Shown: positions 8,103 to 17,017 of the stretch, in pieces | Layout: every line of letters starts with the position of its first letter | How positions within the stretch are numbered: position 1 is the stretch's first letter | DNA from: Chitinophaga pinensis | GTDB lineage: Bacteria > Bacteroidota > Bacteroidia > NS11-12g > UBA9320 | Assembly (NCBI GenBank): GCA_945889315.1 | Contig: CAMDBP010000010.1 | Location: 1 to 50,325 of the forward strand | DNA length: 50,325 nt | Direction: 5' to 3' | The notes under the pieces: model-generated | What the model was told of the DNA's origin: nothing | The model's input: the letters and a program-made list of their open reading frames with translations, nothing else | Databases searched by the model: none | Made by a program: the position numbers and the translations under genes

Positions 8103-8717
8103 ATGAACAGAACAATAGTATCAATCATAGGCTTACTCGGTTTCGTTATGCTGGATTGGAGCTGCTTTCCCAATAATAGAGGATGCGGCGGCGATTATAA
8201 AGACAGTAGTTACACTATAAAGGGTATTGATACTACAGATATTCTTAGTCTTAAAGAAACGGTAAATGCCAGTTGGGATTTGTATAAATCAGGAGATACC
8301 GTGGCATTTGACAAGTTTCAAATACATGTAAAACTCCTTAGAGAACTAATTTCCTACAACCCTAAAAATAACGATTTTGGGACTTCGACTTTTGCAGAGC
8401 CATGTCCTTCACCAATAGATATAAATGACTGGGAACTTGATTCTCTGCACGTAGTGCAAATTATCAATGGTCAAGAAACGGAATTGGATTCTATCGTTAT
8501 GAGTACTAATCATTATCACGAAGAACTAGCCTTAGATTGGAGTGAACCAACTAACCGTATTATGCTCAACAACCTGTTGGATTCAGAAGAATACTTTACG
8601 TTTAGCATTCTAAAGGCACCCAATGAAGTTCAAGTGCAATCCTATCGTATATCTTTTTACCTCACAGACGGACGAATTTTTGAGACAACCACAGCACCCA
8701 TTCTAGTAAAACCATAA
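8103..8717 (+). CDS. Lipoprotein of unknown function, tandem copy 2
   Basis: A 204-residue paralog of the two flanking genes. The signal peptide ends MLDWSC (Cys21); a Cys/Gly-rich segment, NNRGCGG, follows. It has SGDTVAFDKF, EPCPSPIDI in the middle and ends DGRIFETTTAPILVKP, matching the first copy closely at the C-terminus. It begins 41 bases after copy 1 and copy 3 begins 3 bases after its stop, so copies 2 and 3 are probably translated from one message. Function is unknown. Confidence 0.8.
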   Translation: MNRTIVSIIGLLGFVMLDWSCFPNNRGCGGDYKDSSYTIKGIDTTDILSLKETVNASWDLYKSGDTVAFDKFQIHVKLLRELISYNPKNNDFGTSTFAEPCPSPIDINDWELDSLHVVQIINGQETELDSIVMSTNHYHEELALDWSEPTNRIMLNNLLDSEEYFTFSILKAPNEVQVQSYRISFYLTDGRIFETTTAPILVKP

Positions 8718-8720
8718 ATT

Positions 8721-9323
8721 ATGAAACGAAATGTACTTATCCTATTCTTCATAATCGGATTTACAGCGTTAGAGTATGGATGTAAGCACGAACCCCTATC
8801 TACCGATAAATGTGATCGAAAAACCCATATGTCGGTTACAGGGATTTTACAAGATGCCAGCCTTTTGCAAGTAGACAATGGCATTCTTTTAGAAGTAGAT
8901 TCTGGAGGCGAAGTAAATTATTCGAAACTGGTTATTCGGTTTTATGGGAAGCCAGAACTGATTTCAAACAACAGTACCTATAGTAATTTTAGCGCGTACG
9001 CTATAGTCGCCCCTTCTTTTCCTGTTTGTTGGGATTTGAGGAGAATACGTGTTGAGGGTGTTTCGGCTAATGGAACACAAGATTTAACGTCTCTATTTAG
9101 CTTGTGTGACAATTACGTAGGGATTGGTTCCGTTCCTATAACGAATGACGAAGCGTTTAGGAATGCAGTACTACAAATGGTGGTTGGGACGCCTGTTGTT
9201 TTACATCTAACTATGCATCAAGCACCAGAGGTGCAGCAAGAAATGACTATTCGCGTAAAATTTGAGAATACCGATGGCCGAATTTTTGAATTTACTACCG
9301 CTGCTTTTACCATTACACCGTAA
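8721..9323 (+). CDS. Lipoprotein of unknown function, tandem copy 3
   Basis: A 200-residue protein with lipobox ALEYGC (Cys21), where the other two copies have LDWSC. It shares SGGEVNYSKL, a central Cys-Trp (PVCWDL) and the end DGRIFEFTTAAFTITP. It is the most diverged of the trio, which argues against a recent duplication. The next gene, an ABC exporter, begins 79 bases later on the same strand, without a terminator hairpin between that I can see. Function is unknown. Confidence 0.8.
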   Translation: MKRNVLILFFIIGFTALEYGCKHEPLSTDKCDRKTHMSVTGILQDASLLQVDNGILLEVDSGGEVNYSKLVIRFYGKPELISNNSTYSNFSAYAIVAPSFPVCWDLRRIRVEGVSANGTQDLTSLFSLCDNYVGIGSVPITNDEAFRNAVLQMVVGTPVVLHLTMHQAPEVQQEMTIRVKFENTDGRIFEFTTAAFTITP

Positions 9324-9402
9324 ATTTCACGTAACGAGTTGCACTAAACTCTGCCGTTAAGTCACACTTTCTATTTGGCTTGCTTTTAGCTTTTATGGGG
9401 CG

Positions 9403-11139
9403 ATGAGTAAGAAAAAAGTGTCGCTCAAGTGGGCGTTTAATGAATATATATGGCCACGCAGAAAAATCCTTTCGTTGGGTCTGGTTCTAATCGTTATTCG
9501 AAGTTTATCCGGATTAGTGCTTCCGTATGAGACTAAAAATTTACTAGATGAAGTAGTGCCTTCTGGCATTAAAAGTGATTTGTGGAATGTTTTGGCTTTT
9601 GTGGGAGGTGCCATTTTAATACAATCCGTTACATCATTTGCACTTACGCAGATACTAAGTGTGGAAGCACAGCGTCTAATCTCAATTCTTAGAGCTCAAG
9701 TACAACGTAAATTACTAACCCTACCGATAAGCTTTTTTGACAATAATAAGTCGGGGGCATTGGTAAGCAGAGTGATGAATGACGTAGAAGGTGTACGTAA
9801 TTTGGTAGGAACAGGATTGGTGCAACTTATAGGTGGAAGTATAACGGCAATAGTTGCGTTGGTTTTCTTATTAAAAATAAATGCCTTGATGACCCTGTTT
9901 GTTTTTTTGCCTGTTGGCCTTTTTGGATTCATAGCGTTGAAAGCATTTGGCTATATCAGACCTATTTTTAGAGACCGCGGAAAGATAAGCGCAGATGTCA
10001 CTGGAAGACTTACCGAAACACTAAATGGTGTACGTGTTATTAAAGGTTTTAATGCGGAAGAGCAAGAGAATAAAACATTTGAGGAAGGCGTTGAACGTCT
10101 GTTTCTTAATGTGAAGAAGAGCTTGACAGCTACCTCTCTTATGACCAGCTCATCAACTTTTTTATTAGGACTTGCATCTGCAGGTATCATGGGTATGGGT
10201 GGTTATTTTATGATGCAAAATACCATGACCAATGGTGATTTTGTTTCTTTCACGCTCTTTTTAGGATTTATGATAGCACCTATTGTTCAAATGAGCAATA
10301 TTGGCAGTCAACTTACAGAAGCACTGGCAGGTTTAGATCGTACGCAAGAGCTTATGAATATGACGGAAGAAGATGATCCTGAGGTGCGTAACGTGGTGTT
10401 GGGTCCAATCAAAGGTGATATTGTTTTTGATAACGTGAGTTTTAGCTATGAAGAAGATAAAGATGTTTTGCACGATATTTCGTTTAACGCAAATGCAGGA
10501 AGTGTAACCGCACTTGTAGGGTCAAGCGGCAGTGGTAAATCTACTATTGCGGGACTAGCAGCCACCTTCTTAAATCCTGTAAGTGGCCACGTAACGTTAG
10601 ATGGACAAGATTTAGCTCACGTTAATTTAAGCAGTTACAGACGGAACCTAGGAGTGGTCCTTCAAGATGATTTTTTATATGAAGGTACGATTAGAGAAAA
10701 TATACTTTTCCCAAGACCAGATGCGACAGAAGAACAGCTTTTAGCTGCGGTAAAAGGAGCTTATGTAGACGAGTTTACCGATAGATTTGATAATGGATTA
10801 GATACGGTAATAGGAGAGAGGGGTGTAAAATTAAGTGGCGGTCAGCGCCAGCGTATTTCTATTGCACGCGCGTTACTTGCCAATCCTAAAATCATTATTC
10901 TAGATGAGGCAACTTCAAACCTAGATACGCAAAGTGAAAGCTATATTCAGAAGAGTTTAAATATCTTAATGAAGGATAGAACTACCTTTGTAATAGCCCA
11001 CAGGCTAAGCACGATTCAGCAAGCGGACCAAATCTTGGTTATCGAAAATGGACATATTGCAGAACGCGGAAAACACCAAGAGTTGCTGGATAAGAAAGGC
11101 AGATACTACGAATTGTATACCTACCAAAGTAGAATATAA
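9403..11139 (+). CDS. ABC exporter, fused permease and ATPase (MsbA-like)
   Basis: A 578-residue half-transporter with six predicted membrane segments in the first 310 residues and a C-terminal nucleotide-binding domain. The NBD has Walker A GSSGSGKST near 373-381, a Q-loop (VVLQDDFLYEG), the signature LSGGQRQR near 477, Walker B IIILDEATS near 498-506 and the H-loop IAHRLS. It would act as a homodimer in the inner membrane. The arrangement matches MsbA, LmrA and related multidrug or lipid exporters; the substrate cannot be told from the sequence. A TAGCTTTT element (one mismatch to the -7 consensus) lies 8 bases before the ATG. A hairpin follows the gene. Confidence 0.9.
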   Translation: MSKKKVSLKWAFNEYIWPRRKILSLGLVLIVIRSLSGLVLPYETKNLLDEVVPSGIKSDLWNVLAFVGGAILIQSVTSFALTQILSVEAQRLISILRAQVQRKLLTLPISFFDNNKSGALVSRVMNDVEGVRNLVGTGLVQLIGGSITAIVALVFLLKINALMTLFVFLPVGLFGFIALKAFGYIRPIFRDRGKISADVTGRLTETLNGVRVIKGFNAEEQENKTFEEGVERLFLNVKKSLTATSLMTSSSTFLLGLASAGIMGMGGYFMMQNTMTNGDFVSFTLFLGFMIAPIVQMSNIGSQLTEALAGLDRTQELMNMTEEDDPEVRNVVLGPIKGDIVFDNVSFSYEEDKDVLHDISFNANAGSVTALVGSSGSGKSTIAGLAATFLNPVSGHVTLDGQDLAHVNLSSYRRNLGVVLQDDFLYEGTIRENILFPRPDATEEQLLAAVKGAYVDEFTDRFDNGLDTVIGERGVKLSGGQRQRISIARALLANPKIIILDEATSNLDTQSESYIQKSLNILMKDRTTFVIAHRLSTIQQADQILVIENGHIAERGKHQELLDKKGRYYELYTYQSRI

Positions 11140-11149
11140 TTAGGTAATT

Positions 11150-11178
11150 ATTCGTAGACTTAGGAGCAGTCTACGAAT
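11150..11178 (+). terminator. Hairpin after the ABC exporter
   Basis: ATTCGTAGACT (11150-11160) and AGTCTACGAAT (11168-11178) form a perfect 11-bp stem with a 7-base loop, 10 bases after the exporter stop. A strict T-run does not follow, so termination may be inefficient or factor-assisted. Confidence 0.55.
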
Positions 11179-11200
11179 GATGTTAATACTTTTAACCTAC

Positions 11201-11460
11201 TTAATTGGTTAACAAACCACCAGCAAGTCTAGCGGTTGTGTAGTACACTTTTACTAGATTTATTTTAGCTTGATTTAAGTTATTTTGAGCCAATAATTAT
11301 TGAGCTGTGCAATACGCAAATCGTTAAAGGTAATAGTGCCATTGCTATAGCTCAATTGAGCCCGCTCTAAAGCTGTTTTTGCCAGTTCGATGTTTTGCCA
11401 CTTATAAATTGTTGTAATTGTAGATTATCCAATTCTGATAAACTAGAAGCAGTTGACTTG
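11201..11460 (-). pseudogene. Remnant of a TolC-family outer-membrane efflux protein, C-terminus
   Basis: No open frame covers this region, but minus-strand translation across frames gives a recognisable TolC-family C-terminal end. One frame reads NIELAKTALERAQLSYSNG then TITFNDLRIAQLN, stopping soon after; a shift of one base restores LAQNNLNQAKINLVKVYY and TTARLAGGLLTN with a stop at 11201-11203. Just upstream, another frame holds SLSELDNLQLQQ, the expected preceding segment. At least two frameshifts therefore break the gene. The N-terminal part of the channel is absent; the 200 bases beyond show no match. It lies between the ABC exporter and lptD. An adjoining TolC partner of an efflux pump has apparently been lost here. 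Confidence 0.75.
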
Positions 11461-11674
11461 GTTTGATGTTTTGTACAAATGTTTTCCAAACGTTAGCATC
11501 AGCGAGGTAGTCAAGTGATATGTGTCTGTTAATGCTTGATTTACGATGCAAATTTAGTTTTTTGAAAATACCATGTAGAGAAGTACAGTACGTGTTTTTT
11601 ACGGGGTTTTATGCCGTTAATACTAGCCTTTGTTGGGCAAGAAGTCAATTGTTTTAGGTGTAGAATTTTTTGAA
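11461..11674. other. Non-coding stretch beside lptD
   Basis: This holds no supported gene. Short minus-strand frames (for example one containing YLADANVWKTF) are too brief to assign and may be more of the decayed upstream gene. No terminator hairpin for lptD is evident. Confidence 0.4.
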
Positions 11675-14329
11675 TTAAAAATCAAACCAGCTTCTACGAC
11701 GGTTTAGTTTCAGGTCTTTTAAAGTACTTGATTTTACGCTAATACCAAAGTCGAACATCTGACGCTGAATAGGGTACCACTTGAAATTCATTTGCCAGCA
11801 ATGTAAGTCTCTAAAAAATTCAAGAGAAGTGAAAGAGATATCTTTTTTGGTGATGTCATATCCACTGCTTACCCCAATCTTCCAATTTTCGGTAAGTTTT
11901 ATGTCTCCTTGGAACGTTATACTTTGGCTTACCGTTTTTTCTTTTAATACTGGAGTACGTGAATTTAGATTGTAATTCAGATTAAGACTCCAGGGAAGGT
12001 TGAAGTCTACATAGTTTTGTAGGTGATTGTTGATGTACTCTAATTCATCCTCATTCACCTTGTCGGTCTCTTTCTTTTTGAACGCTTGCGGATTAAGGTT
12101 AGTGGAAATAGACACCACGCTTTGAACGAAGTGTCCTAGCTTTTTCATTTCATTGAGTGCGAATTGATTGTAGCGCGTAGCAACCTCATTCGGGCCTACT
12201 AATGTGTAGCTGTATGGGTCGAAGGAAGTGCTAAAATTCATCCTAATCTTATTCAAGATAGTGGTATTCCCAGAGATATTTAACGTTGCTAGATTAAAAG
12301 AATCTGCCAAGAAGTTATATCCACTTCCTATATTCAAACTTTCTATGATCTTAATTTTCTTTATTCCTCCGTTGGCAGTATCTTTAGGGGATCTAACTTT
12401 AATCTCTAGGTTGTTTCCAAATCCAAAATTTAAAGATGCTTGTGGTCCACCATTCGGCCTTCCTAGTATCCCATTTTCGTACACAGAATAGGATTTTACC
12501 ATCATTTGGGAATCAATATATGATTTGTAGCCATTTTGAGCGCCACTTTGAAAATCAGGATTCCAAATCGCGTTTAGGTTGGGTCGCACAACGTGACGTA
12601 TTGCTACTATTTTTTTATCTTTAAAAGCTTTCGTTCCATATAAAATAGTACTAAATCCTATGGAAGTATTATAGGACATAGCTCTTGAAAAGCCAGTGAT
12701 ATCGTTATTGACAACAACAGAATCTCCTAAAGCATCCCACGTTTTTTCGGTTGTTTTAAAATACCAGTATTCACTAAAACTAAAACTAGGAGAAACTGTT
12801 ACCCATTTTAATGCTTTAAACGATGTATTGATGGGGACAACATGACTTGCACCATTTCTAAAGTCATCTCTAAGCGGAGGAGTATTAAGGCTGGCTTTCA
12901 CACCAAAAGTCTCACTTACTGCGGCTACTAAAATGGTGTCTGCCGTTTTAAGCTCATTCTTAAAAGTACCTTGATACGAAATACCGAGATTTCGCATAAA
13001 ACTTTTTGCCGTTTCGTTCTTGGAATAGAAGTTTTTAAAAGGCATTTGCCTACTTAAATTAGCGGTAAACTGAGGCAAAGTCATATTCAACTCACCCGTT
13101 GAAAGATTTTGTGTCATATTCGAGTTTATACTCACATTTACCTTCTTATCCAATATTGCTCTTGAGTATGTAACACTAGAGTTGGAGTTAGTACTAATAA
13201 TGTCTTGGTAATTCGTCGTGTTATTTTTAGAGAAATTTCGGGTTAAGAAATTTACGCTGGCACCAAAACTAGATCCAGGCTTAGCTTTGGCATCTCGGTT
13301 ATAGGTCCATCCAATTTTGTAATCTTTCCGAACGGAGTAGGTGGGTGATTCGGGTTCACCAATTTTGAAACTGGAGGTTTCAAAATTTAAATTACCCTGG
13401 TACTTATAGCGTTTGTTATACCGGGAGCTTACCGATGCTCTCCAGCTCCCTCTGAAATAAATATCCCCCATTACTTGAACATCCAGAAAGTCATTTACTG
13501 GCACGTAGTAACCCAGATTTCGTATGTTAAAACCATAGGCCTGAGACTCCCCAAACGTTGGGAAAAGTATGCCTTGTTTTCGTTTGTCAGGAACAGGGAA
13601 AAACCCAAAAGGAACAAAAAGAGGTGTGTTAATATCTGCAATTACAAGATTGGCAGGACCCGTGATGATCTGTTTTTTAGGAATTACTTTAATCTTATCG
13701 GCTTTAATATAAAAATGAGGTTCAGGTAAATCACAGGTAGTAAACTTGGCGTTTTTTACGTAAATATTTTCTTGGCTATCTCTTAGCACGCGCTCGCCAT
13801 GTATGAGTCCATCGCTTTCCGTAGTTAGTACGCCAAAGGAAATACCCTTTTTAGACTGGAAGTTATAGCGCATGGTATCTGCTTCATACTTTTTCCCATT
13901 GTCTTCTAGGCTGGGTCTTCCGTTATAATCTCGGGTACTATCATTTACAATTCCACGAGCCAATACATCTTTAGAATCAAGGTCGATTTCAATATAATTT
14001 GCTACGATAATTATTTCTTGGTAGCTTATCTTGGCGTTGCCATATAAATAGGCCTTTCTAGACGGCATATCTAGTACTATGGAATCATCTGCTTCATAAT
14101 CTAGTGAGGCTTCGAGGTCAGACACGTGTTTATCGATAGAGAATTCTAAACTGTCATAACCGATACTGTCGACTTGATATATAGAATCAACAAATTTGCT
14201 TGTGGAATCAGCTTGCTGTGCTTGACCAAAAAAAGGTGTATAAAATAGAAAACACAACAAGGCTATACGTTGATACAAAAGCGCCTGATTTTTAAGGTGT
14301 TGGCGATATGTTTTCTTAAAATTGTACAA
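11675..14329 (-). CDS. lptD: LPS-assembly outer-membrane protein LptD-like
   Basis: An 884-residue outer-membrane protein that inserts lipopolysaccharide into the outer leaflet together with LptE (an lptE-like gene is at 39889). After a signal peptide (hydrophobic part IALLCFLFYTPFFGQA, cleavage near residue 38) there is an OstA/LptA-like jellyroll section at about 75-230 (KAYLYGNAKISY, KKYEADTMRYNF, FTTCDLPEPHFYI), followed by a long beta-barrel rich in alternating aromatic residues and ending in Phe, as outer-membrane proteins do. The only usable start before the signal peptide is TTG at 14327-14329; no ATG is available. The size suits Bacteroidota LptD. Its neighbour mlaD is also a lipid-transport gene. 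Confidence 0.88.
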   Translation of the reverse strand: MYNFKKTYRQHLKNQALLYQRIALLCFLFYTPFFGQAQQADSTSKFVDSIYQVDSIGYDSLEFSIDKHVSDLEASLDYEADDSIVLDMPSRKAYLYGNAKISYQEIIIVANYIEIDLDSKDVLARGIVNDSTRDYNGRPSLEDNGKKYEADTMRYNFQSKKGISFGVLTTESDGLIHGERVLRDSQENIYVKNAKFTTCDLPEPHFYIKADKIKVIPKKQIITGPANLVIADINTPLFVPFGFFPVPDKRKQGILFPTFGESQAYGFNIRNLGYYVPVNDFLDVQVMGDIYFRGSWRASVSSRYNKRYKYQGNLNFETSSFKIGEPESPTYSVRKDYKIGWTYNRDAKAKPGSSFGASVNFLTRNFSKNNTTNYQDIISTNSNSSVTYSRAILDKKVNVSINSNMTQNLSTGELNMTLPQFTANLSRQMPFKNFYSKNETAKSFMRNLGISYQGTFKNELKTADTILVAAVSETFGVKASLNTPPLRDDFRNGASHVVPINTSFKALKWVTVSPSFSFSEYWYFKTTEKTWDALGDSVVVNNDITGFSRAMSYNTSIGFSTILYGTKAFKDKKIVAIRHVVRPNLNAIWNPDFQSGAQNGYKSYIDSQMMVKSYSVYENGILGRPNGGPQASLNFGFGNNLEIKVRSPKDTANGGIKKIKIIESLNIGSGYNFLADSFNLATLNISGNTTILNKIRMNFSTSFDPYSYTLVGPNEVATRYNQFALNEMKKLGHFVQSVVSISTNLNPQAFKKKETDKVNEDELEYINNHLQNYVDFNLPWSLNLNYNLNSRTPVLKEKTVSQSITFQGDIKLTENWKIGVSSGYDITKKDISFTSLEFFRDLHCWQMNFKWYPIQRQMFDFGISVKSSTLKDLKLNRRRSWFDF

Positions 14330-14342
14330 AAGAAATAATCAG

Positions 14343-14638
14343 CTTGTTAAAGTAGGTTTAAATACGCGTGCAAATGAACAACTTATATGCCACAAAGAAA
14401 GTCTTCCAGTCAAGAATATCATTATTTCTAATGTCGCTTTTGAGGGTAATAAGTTCTTATGCTTTGAACAGATTGAAATTATCGATAAATTGAAGTGCTA
14501 CAAAGTCGAATTGTGTCGAATGTAAAATGATATTGAAAAATATAGGGATATAACAGAGAAGTATGAGATTTTCAAGATGGAATTTAGGGTAAATTCAAAT
14601 AAAGAGCCACAACTAGTGGAAGAAAAGATCTACTAATG
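14343..14638 (+). pseudogene. Possible broken small gene between lptD and mlaD
   Basis: One plus-strand frame stays open from about 14343 to 14638 apart from a single TAA at 14523-14525. It encodes a protein-like string (VKNIIISNVAFEGNKFLC, then KCYKVELCRM, stop, then NDIEKYRDITEKYEIFKMEF and so on). Many Flavobacteriales carry an N-acetylmuramoyl-L-alanine amidase gene between lptD and mlaD; this could be a trace of its C-terminal region, but I cannot show homology. The remaining bases to 14716 hold only the mlaD promoter. It may also be chance AT-rich sequence. Confidence 0.25.
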
Positions 14639-14650
14639 AATCGCTTCTGG

Positions 14651-14658
14651 TATATTTG
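14651..14658 (+). promoter_or_regulatory. Candidate -7 element for mlaD
   Basis: TATATTTG matches TAnnTTTG exactly, 58 bases before the mlaD ATG. No TTG is found at the -33 distance. Confidence 0.45.
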
Positions 14659-14716
14659 AATCCTTAATTAAGTGTAGGCAATAAGACAGCCTAAAACCAA
14701 TAGTATAAAACAAGAA

Positions 14717-15673
14717 ATGAAGATAACAAAGGAAACAAAAGTGGGGATTTTAACGGCAACAGCAATTGCCATCTTAGCTTTTGGATACAATTTTATGAAG
14801 GGGCAAGACATGTTCACTACTTCAAATGAGTACTTTGGGAAGTACGACCGAATTGAAGGACTGTTCAAAAGTAATCCCGTACTTATAAATGGTTACAAAG
14901 TGGGTAGTGTGACTTCCATCACAATGGATAGAAACGACAGTTTTAGACTAACAGTTGGGATTACCATCCCCGATGACATCAAATTGCCTAAGAATTCTAT
15001 TATGAAAATCGTAAATAATGACATGATAGGAAGTAAAGCGATTGAAATTATTTTTGGGAATAGTACTGAATTTGCGGGTACAGGCGATTTTTTGGTGGCC
15101 GAACAAGATCAAGGTATTGCACAAGCGGTGAGTGGAGTGCTTGAACCGCTTACAAAAAGTGTGAACTCTGTTCTGGGGAACATCGATACGGCAATCTCGG
15201 GTGCAGATTTAGAGGGTACGTTAAAAGATGCATCCTTAGCCTTGAAGTCGTTTAAAGAAACTGCAGATAAGTTAAATAAGTTACTAGATGGTAAAGACAG
15301 AGATATAACTGCCATATTGAGTAATGTACGAATAACAACCACTGGATTAAAGGGATTGACTCCAAAGATTGATGGCATATTGACTGAAATAGACGCGACT
15401 ACAAAGGAAATCAGTGCTATAGAGTTTAATGCCCTAGCTATCCATGTAAAAAGTTTAAGTGAGGAACTGGAGAAAACTACTAAGGCGATAAATGGCAAAG
15501 ACGGAACACTGGGTATGTTGGTTAATGACAAGGAAATGTATAATAAACTTGATTCCACAGTAGTTAAGTTAAAGTCACTTCTGGACGATATAGAGAAATA
15601 TCCACGCAGATACACGGGTGTAACAGAACGTCAGCGCAAGAAAGGGGATTCTGCGAAAGCAGACGGAAAATAA
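14717..15673 (+). CDS. mlaD: MlaD/Mce-family phospholipid transport protein
   Basis: A 318-residue inner-membrane-anchored periplasmic protein of the Mce family, the substrate-binding ring of an ABC system that moves phospholipids between membranes. It has one N-terminal membrane helix (VGILTATAIAILAFGYNF, about 9-26), the MCE domain at about 38-115 (GLFKSNPVLINGYKVGSV, LPKNSIMKIVNNDMIGSKAIEI), and a long helical coiled-coil-like tail from about 130 to 300, with a Lys-rich end. MlaE/MlaF genes do not adjoin it here, so its ABC partner must be elsewhere. It converges with pyrD, the two stops being 7 bases apart. Confidence 0.88.
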   Translation: MKITKETKVGILTATAIAILAFGYNFMKGQDMFTTSNEYFGKYDRIEGLFKSNPVLINGYKVGSVTSITMDRNDSFRLTVGITIPDDIKLPKNSIMKIVNNDMIGSKAIEIIFGNSTEFAGTGDFLVAEQDQGIAQAVSGVLEPLTKSVNSVLGNIDTAISGADLEGTLKDASLALKSFKETADKLNKLLDGKDRDITAILSNVRITTTGLKGLTPKIDGILTEIDATTKEISAIEFNALAIHVKSLSEELEKTTKAINGKDGTLGMLVNDKEMYNKLDSTVVKLKSLLDDIEKYPRRYTGVTERQRKKGDSAKADGK

Positions 15674-15680
15674 CAAAGAG

Positions 15681-16691
15681 TTATAAACCTCCTAACTCTT
15701 TTAGTAACTCTGGCCCGGTGTATATAAATCCAGTATAAACTTCAATTAGATTAGCACCAGCGTCTAGTTTAGATTGTCCGCTAGCAGCATTTTCTATACC
15801 TCCAACACCTATAATGGTCATGTCCGATTTAGAGCGGATGTGCTTCACAAAAGAGTTAGATATTTCTAGCACAGGAGCGCCACTTATGCCGCCATCTCCA
15901 ATTTGAATTACCAGTTTTTTATGACTGTTTTTCAGTAGAGTCCTATCGATACTGGTATTCGTAGCAACTATACCTTCAAAGGCAATCTCTTGTTGCAGCT
16001 CTACAATCTCATCTAGCATACCAAAGGTTAAATCTGGCGCTATTTTTAGGTAAATGGGTTTCCATTTCTCTTTTGTTTTTCGAATGTCAAGCAATGCCGA
16101 TATGATTTTCTTTAGTTCTGCTTTGTTTTGAAGTTCTCTCAGATTAGGGGTGTTTGGAGAACTTACATTAACGATAAAAAAATCGGCAAGATGATAGAGC
16201 TCGTCATAGCATTTTACATAGTCTTCAACGGCATTTTCATTGGGTGTTGTTTTATTCTTTCCAATGTTAATACCAATTTGCATATCACAATTTGGATGAG
16301 TTTTACGGAATGCTTCTAAGCGTTTTCGCAAGGATTTTAACCCCTCATTATTAAATCCCATTCGATTGATTAAGGCTCTGTCTTTGGTTAGCCTAAATAA
16401 ACGCGGTTGGGGATTTCCGCTTTGGGGTTTTGGAGTAACTGTCCCTACCTCGATAAAACCAAAGTTAAGCGTATACAACTCATTCAAAAATTTACCAGCT
16501 TTATCAAAACCAGCGGCCAAACCTACTTTGTTTTTATACGTTAGGCCATCTATTACAATAGGGTTTTCCGCAAACTGAAAGGCGGTTCTTACCCAGGGCA
16601 ACTTGCTTACCATCTTGAATAGACTCATGGTTGTGTAATGAGCCTTTTCCGGAGGTAGTAAGAAAAATATACTTCGAAGTATAGAATACAT
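15681..16691 (-). CDS. pyrD: Quinone-dependent dihydroorotate dehydrogenase (class 2)
   Basis: Flavoenzyme oxidising dihydroorotate to orotate in pyrimidine synthesis, passing electrons to the membrane quinone pool (menaquinone here). The 336-residue protein has the N-terminal membrane-associating extension of class 2 (residues 1-40), AAGFDKAGK (59-67), EVGTVTPKPQSGNPQPR (81-97), the catalytic Ser in NVSSPNTPNLR (Ser177/178) and GVGGI near the C-terminus. Class 1 enzymes use a Cys instead. The ATG is 5 bases downstream of a -7-like element. Confidence 0.95.
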   Translation of the reverse strand: MYSILRSIFFLLPPEKAHYTTMSLFKMVSKLPWVRTAFQFAENPIVIDGLTYKNKVGLAAGFDKAGKFLNELYTLNFGFIEVGTVTPKPQSGNPQPRLFRLTKDRALINRMGFNNEGLKSLRKRLEAFRKTHPNCDMQIGINIGKNKTTPNENAVEDYVKCYDELYHLADFFIVNVSSPNTPNLRELQNKAELKKIISALLDIRKTKEKWKPIYLKIAPDLTFGMLDEIVELQQEIAFEGIVATNTSIDRTLLKNSHKKLVIQIGDGGISGAPVLEISNSFVKHIRSKSDMTIIGVGGIENAASGQSKLDAGANLIEVYTGFIYTGPELLKELGGL

Positions 16692-16696
16692 AAGTG

Positions 16697-16704
16697 CAAA
16701 TGTG
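16697..16704 (-). promoter_or_regulatory. Candidate -7 element for pyrD, nearly leaderless
   Basis: The minus strand reads CACATTTG, one mismatch to TAnnTTTG, then CACTT, then the pyrD ATG. The same CACTT-ATG follows the -7 element of purB at 34864-34871. Confidence 0.4.
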
Positions 16705-16990
16705 GGGGCTTTTTAGGCTAAAAAAAAAGTTAACTTCATTCTTGGGAGTAAATGTGAATTACTATTTAATCTCGCAACACAATCAGTGGCTTAAAGTATG
16801 AACGTTATCAGGCGGCTCCCTCGTTCGGGGCTATCCATATAGACGACTTGTTAATTTTCCCGAGAGCATTTAGTTAAGGGTAAAAGCTTTAGTCACCGAA
16901 AAATAAGGATTTCAAGTATTTAGATAAATTCTATACGGCGATAAAGTGCTGGTTTATTCATTTTTTTTTAGCCTCTTCTAAACACAATGT
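16705..16990. other. Intergenic region between pyrD and sdhC
   Basis: No open frame longer than a few codons in either strand is convincing. The stretch around 16810-16840 is locally GC-rich with GTTCG, but does not fold as a tRNA. The rest is AT-rich leader and upstream sequence for the sdh operon. Confidence 0.5.
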
Positions 16991-16998
16991 TAAATTTG
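16991..16998 (+). promoter_or_regulatory. Candidate -7 element for sdhCAB
   Basis: TAAATTTG, an exact TAnnTTTG match, 19 bases before the sdhC ATG. The -33 position holds a T-rich tract but no clear TTG. Confidence 0.55.
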
Positions 16999-17017
16999 TT
17001 GTTATATAAAGCAATAT

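Noticed and set aside
15109-15615. 168-codon minus-strand frame inside mlaD
   Set aside because: It lies wholly antisense to a recognised gene and shows only a low-complexity Ser/Leu/Val composition.
16800-16850. tRNA-like GTTCG loop upstream of sdhC
   Set aside because: The flanking bases do not form acceptor, D or anticodon arms.
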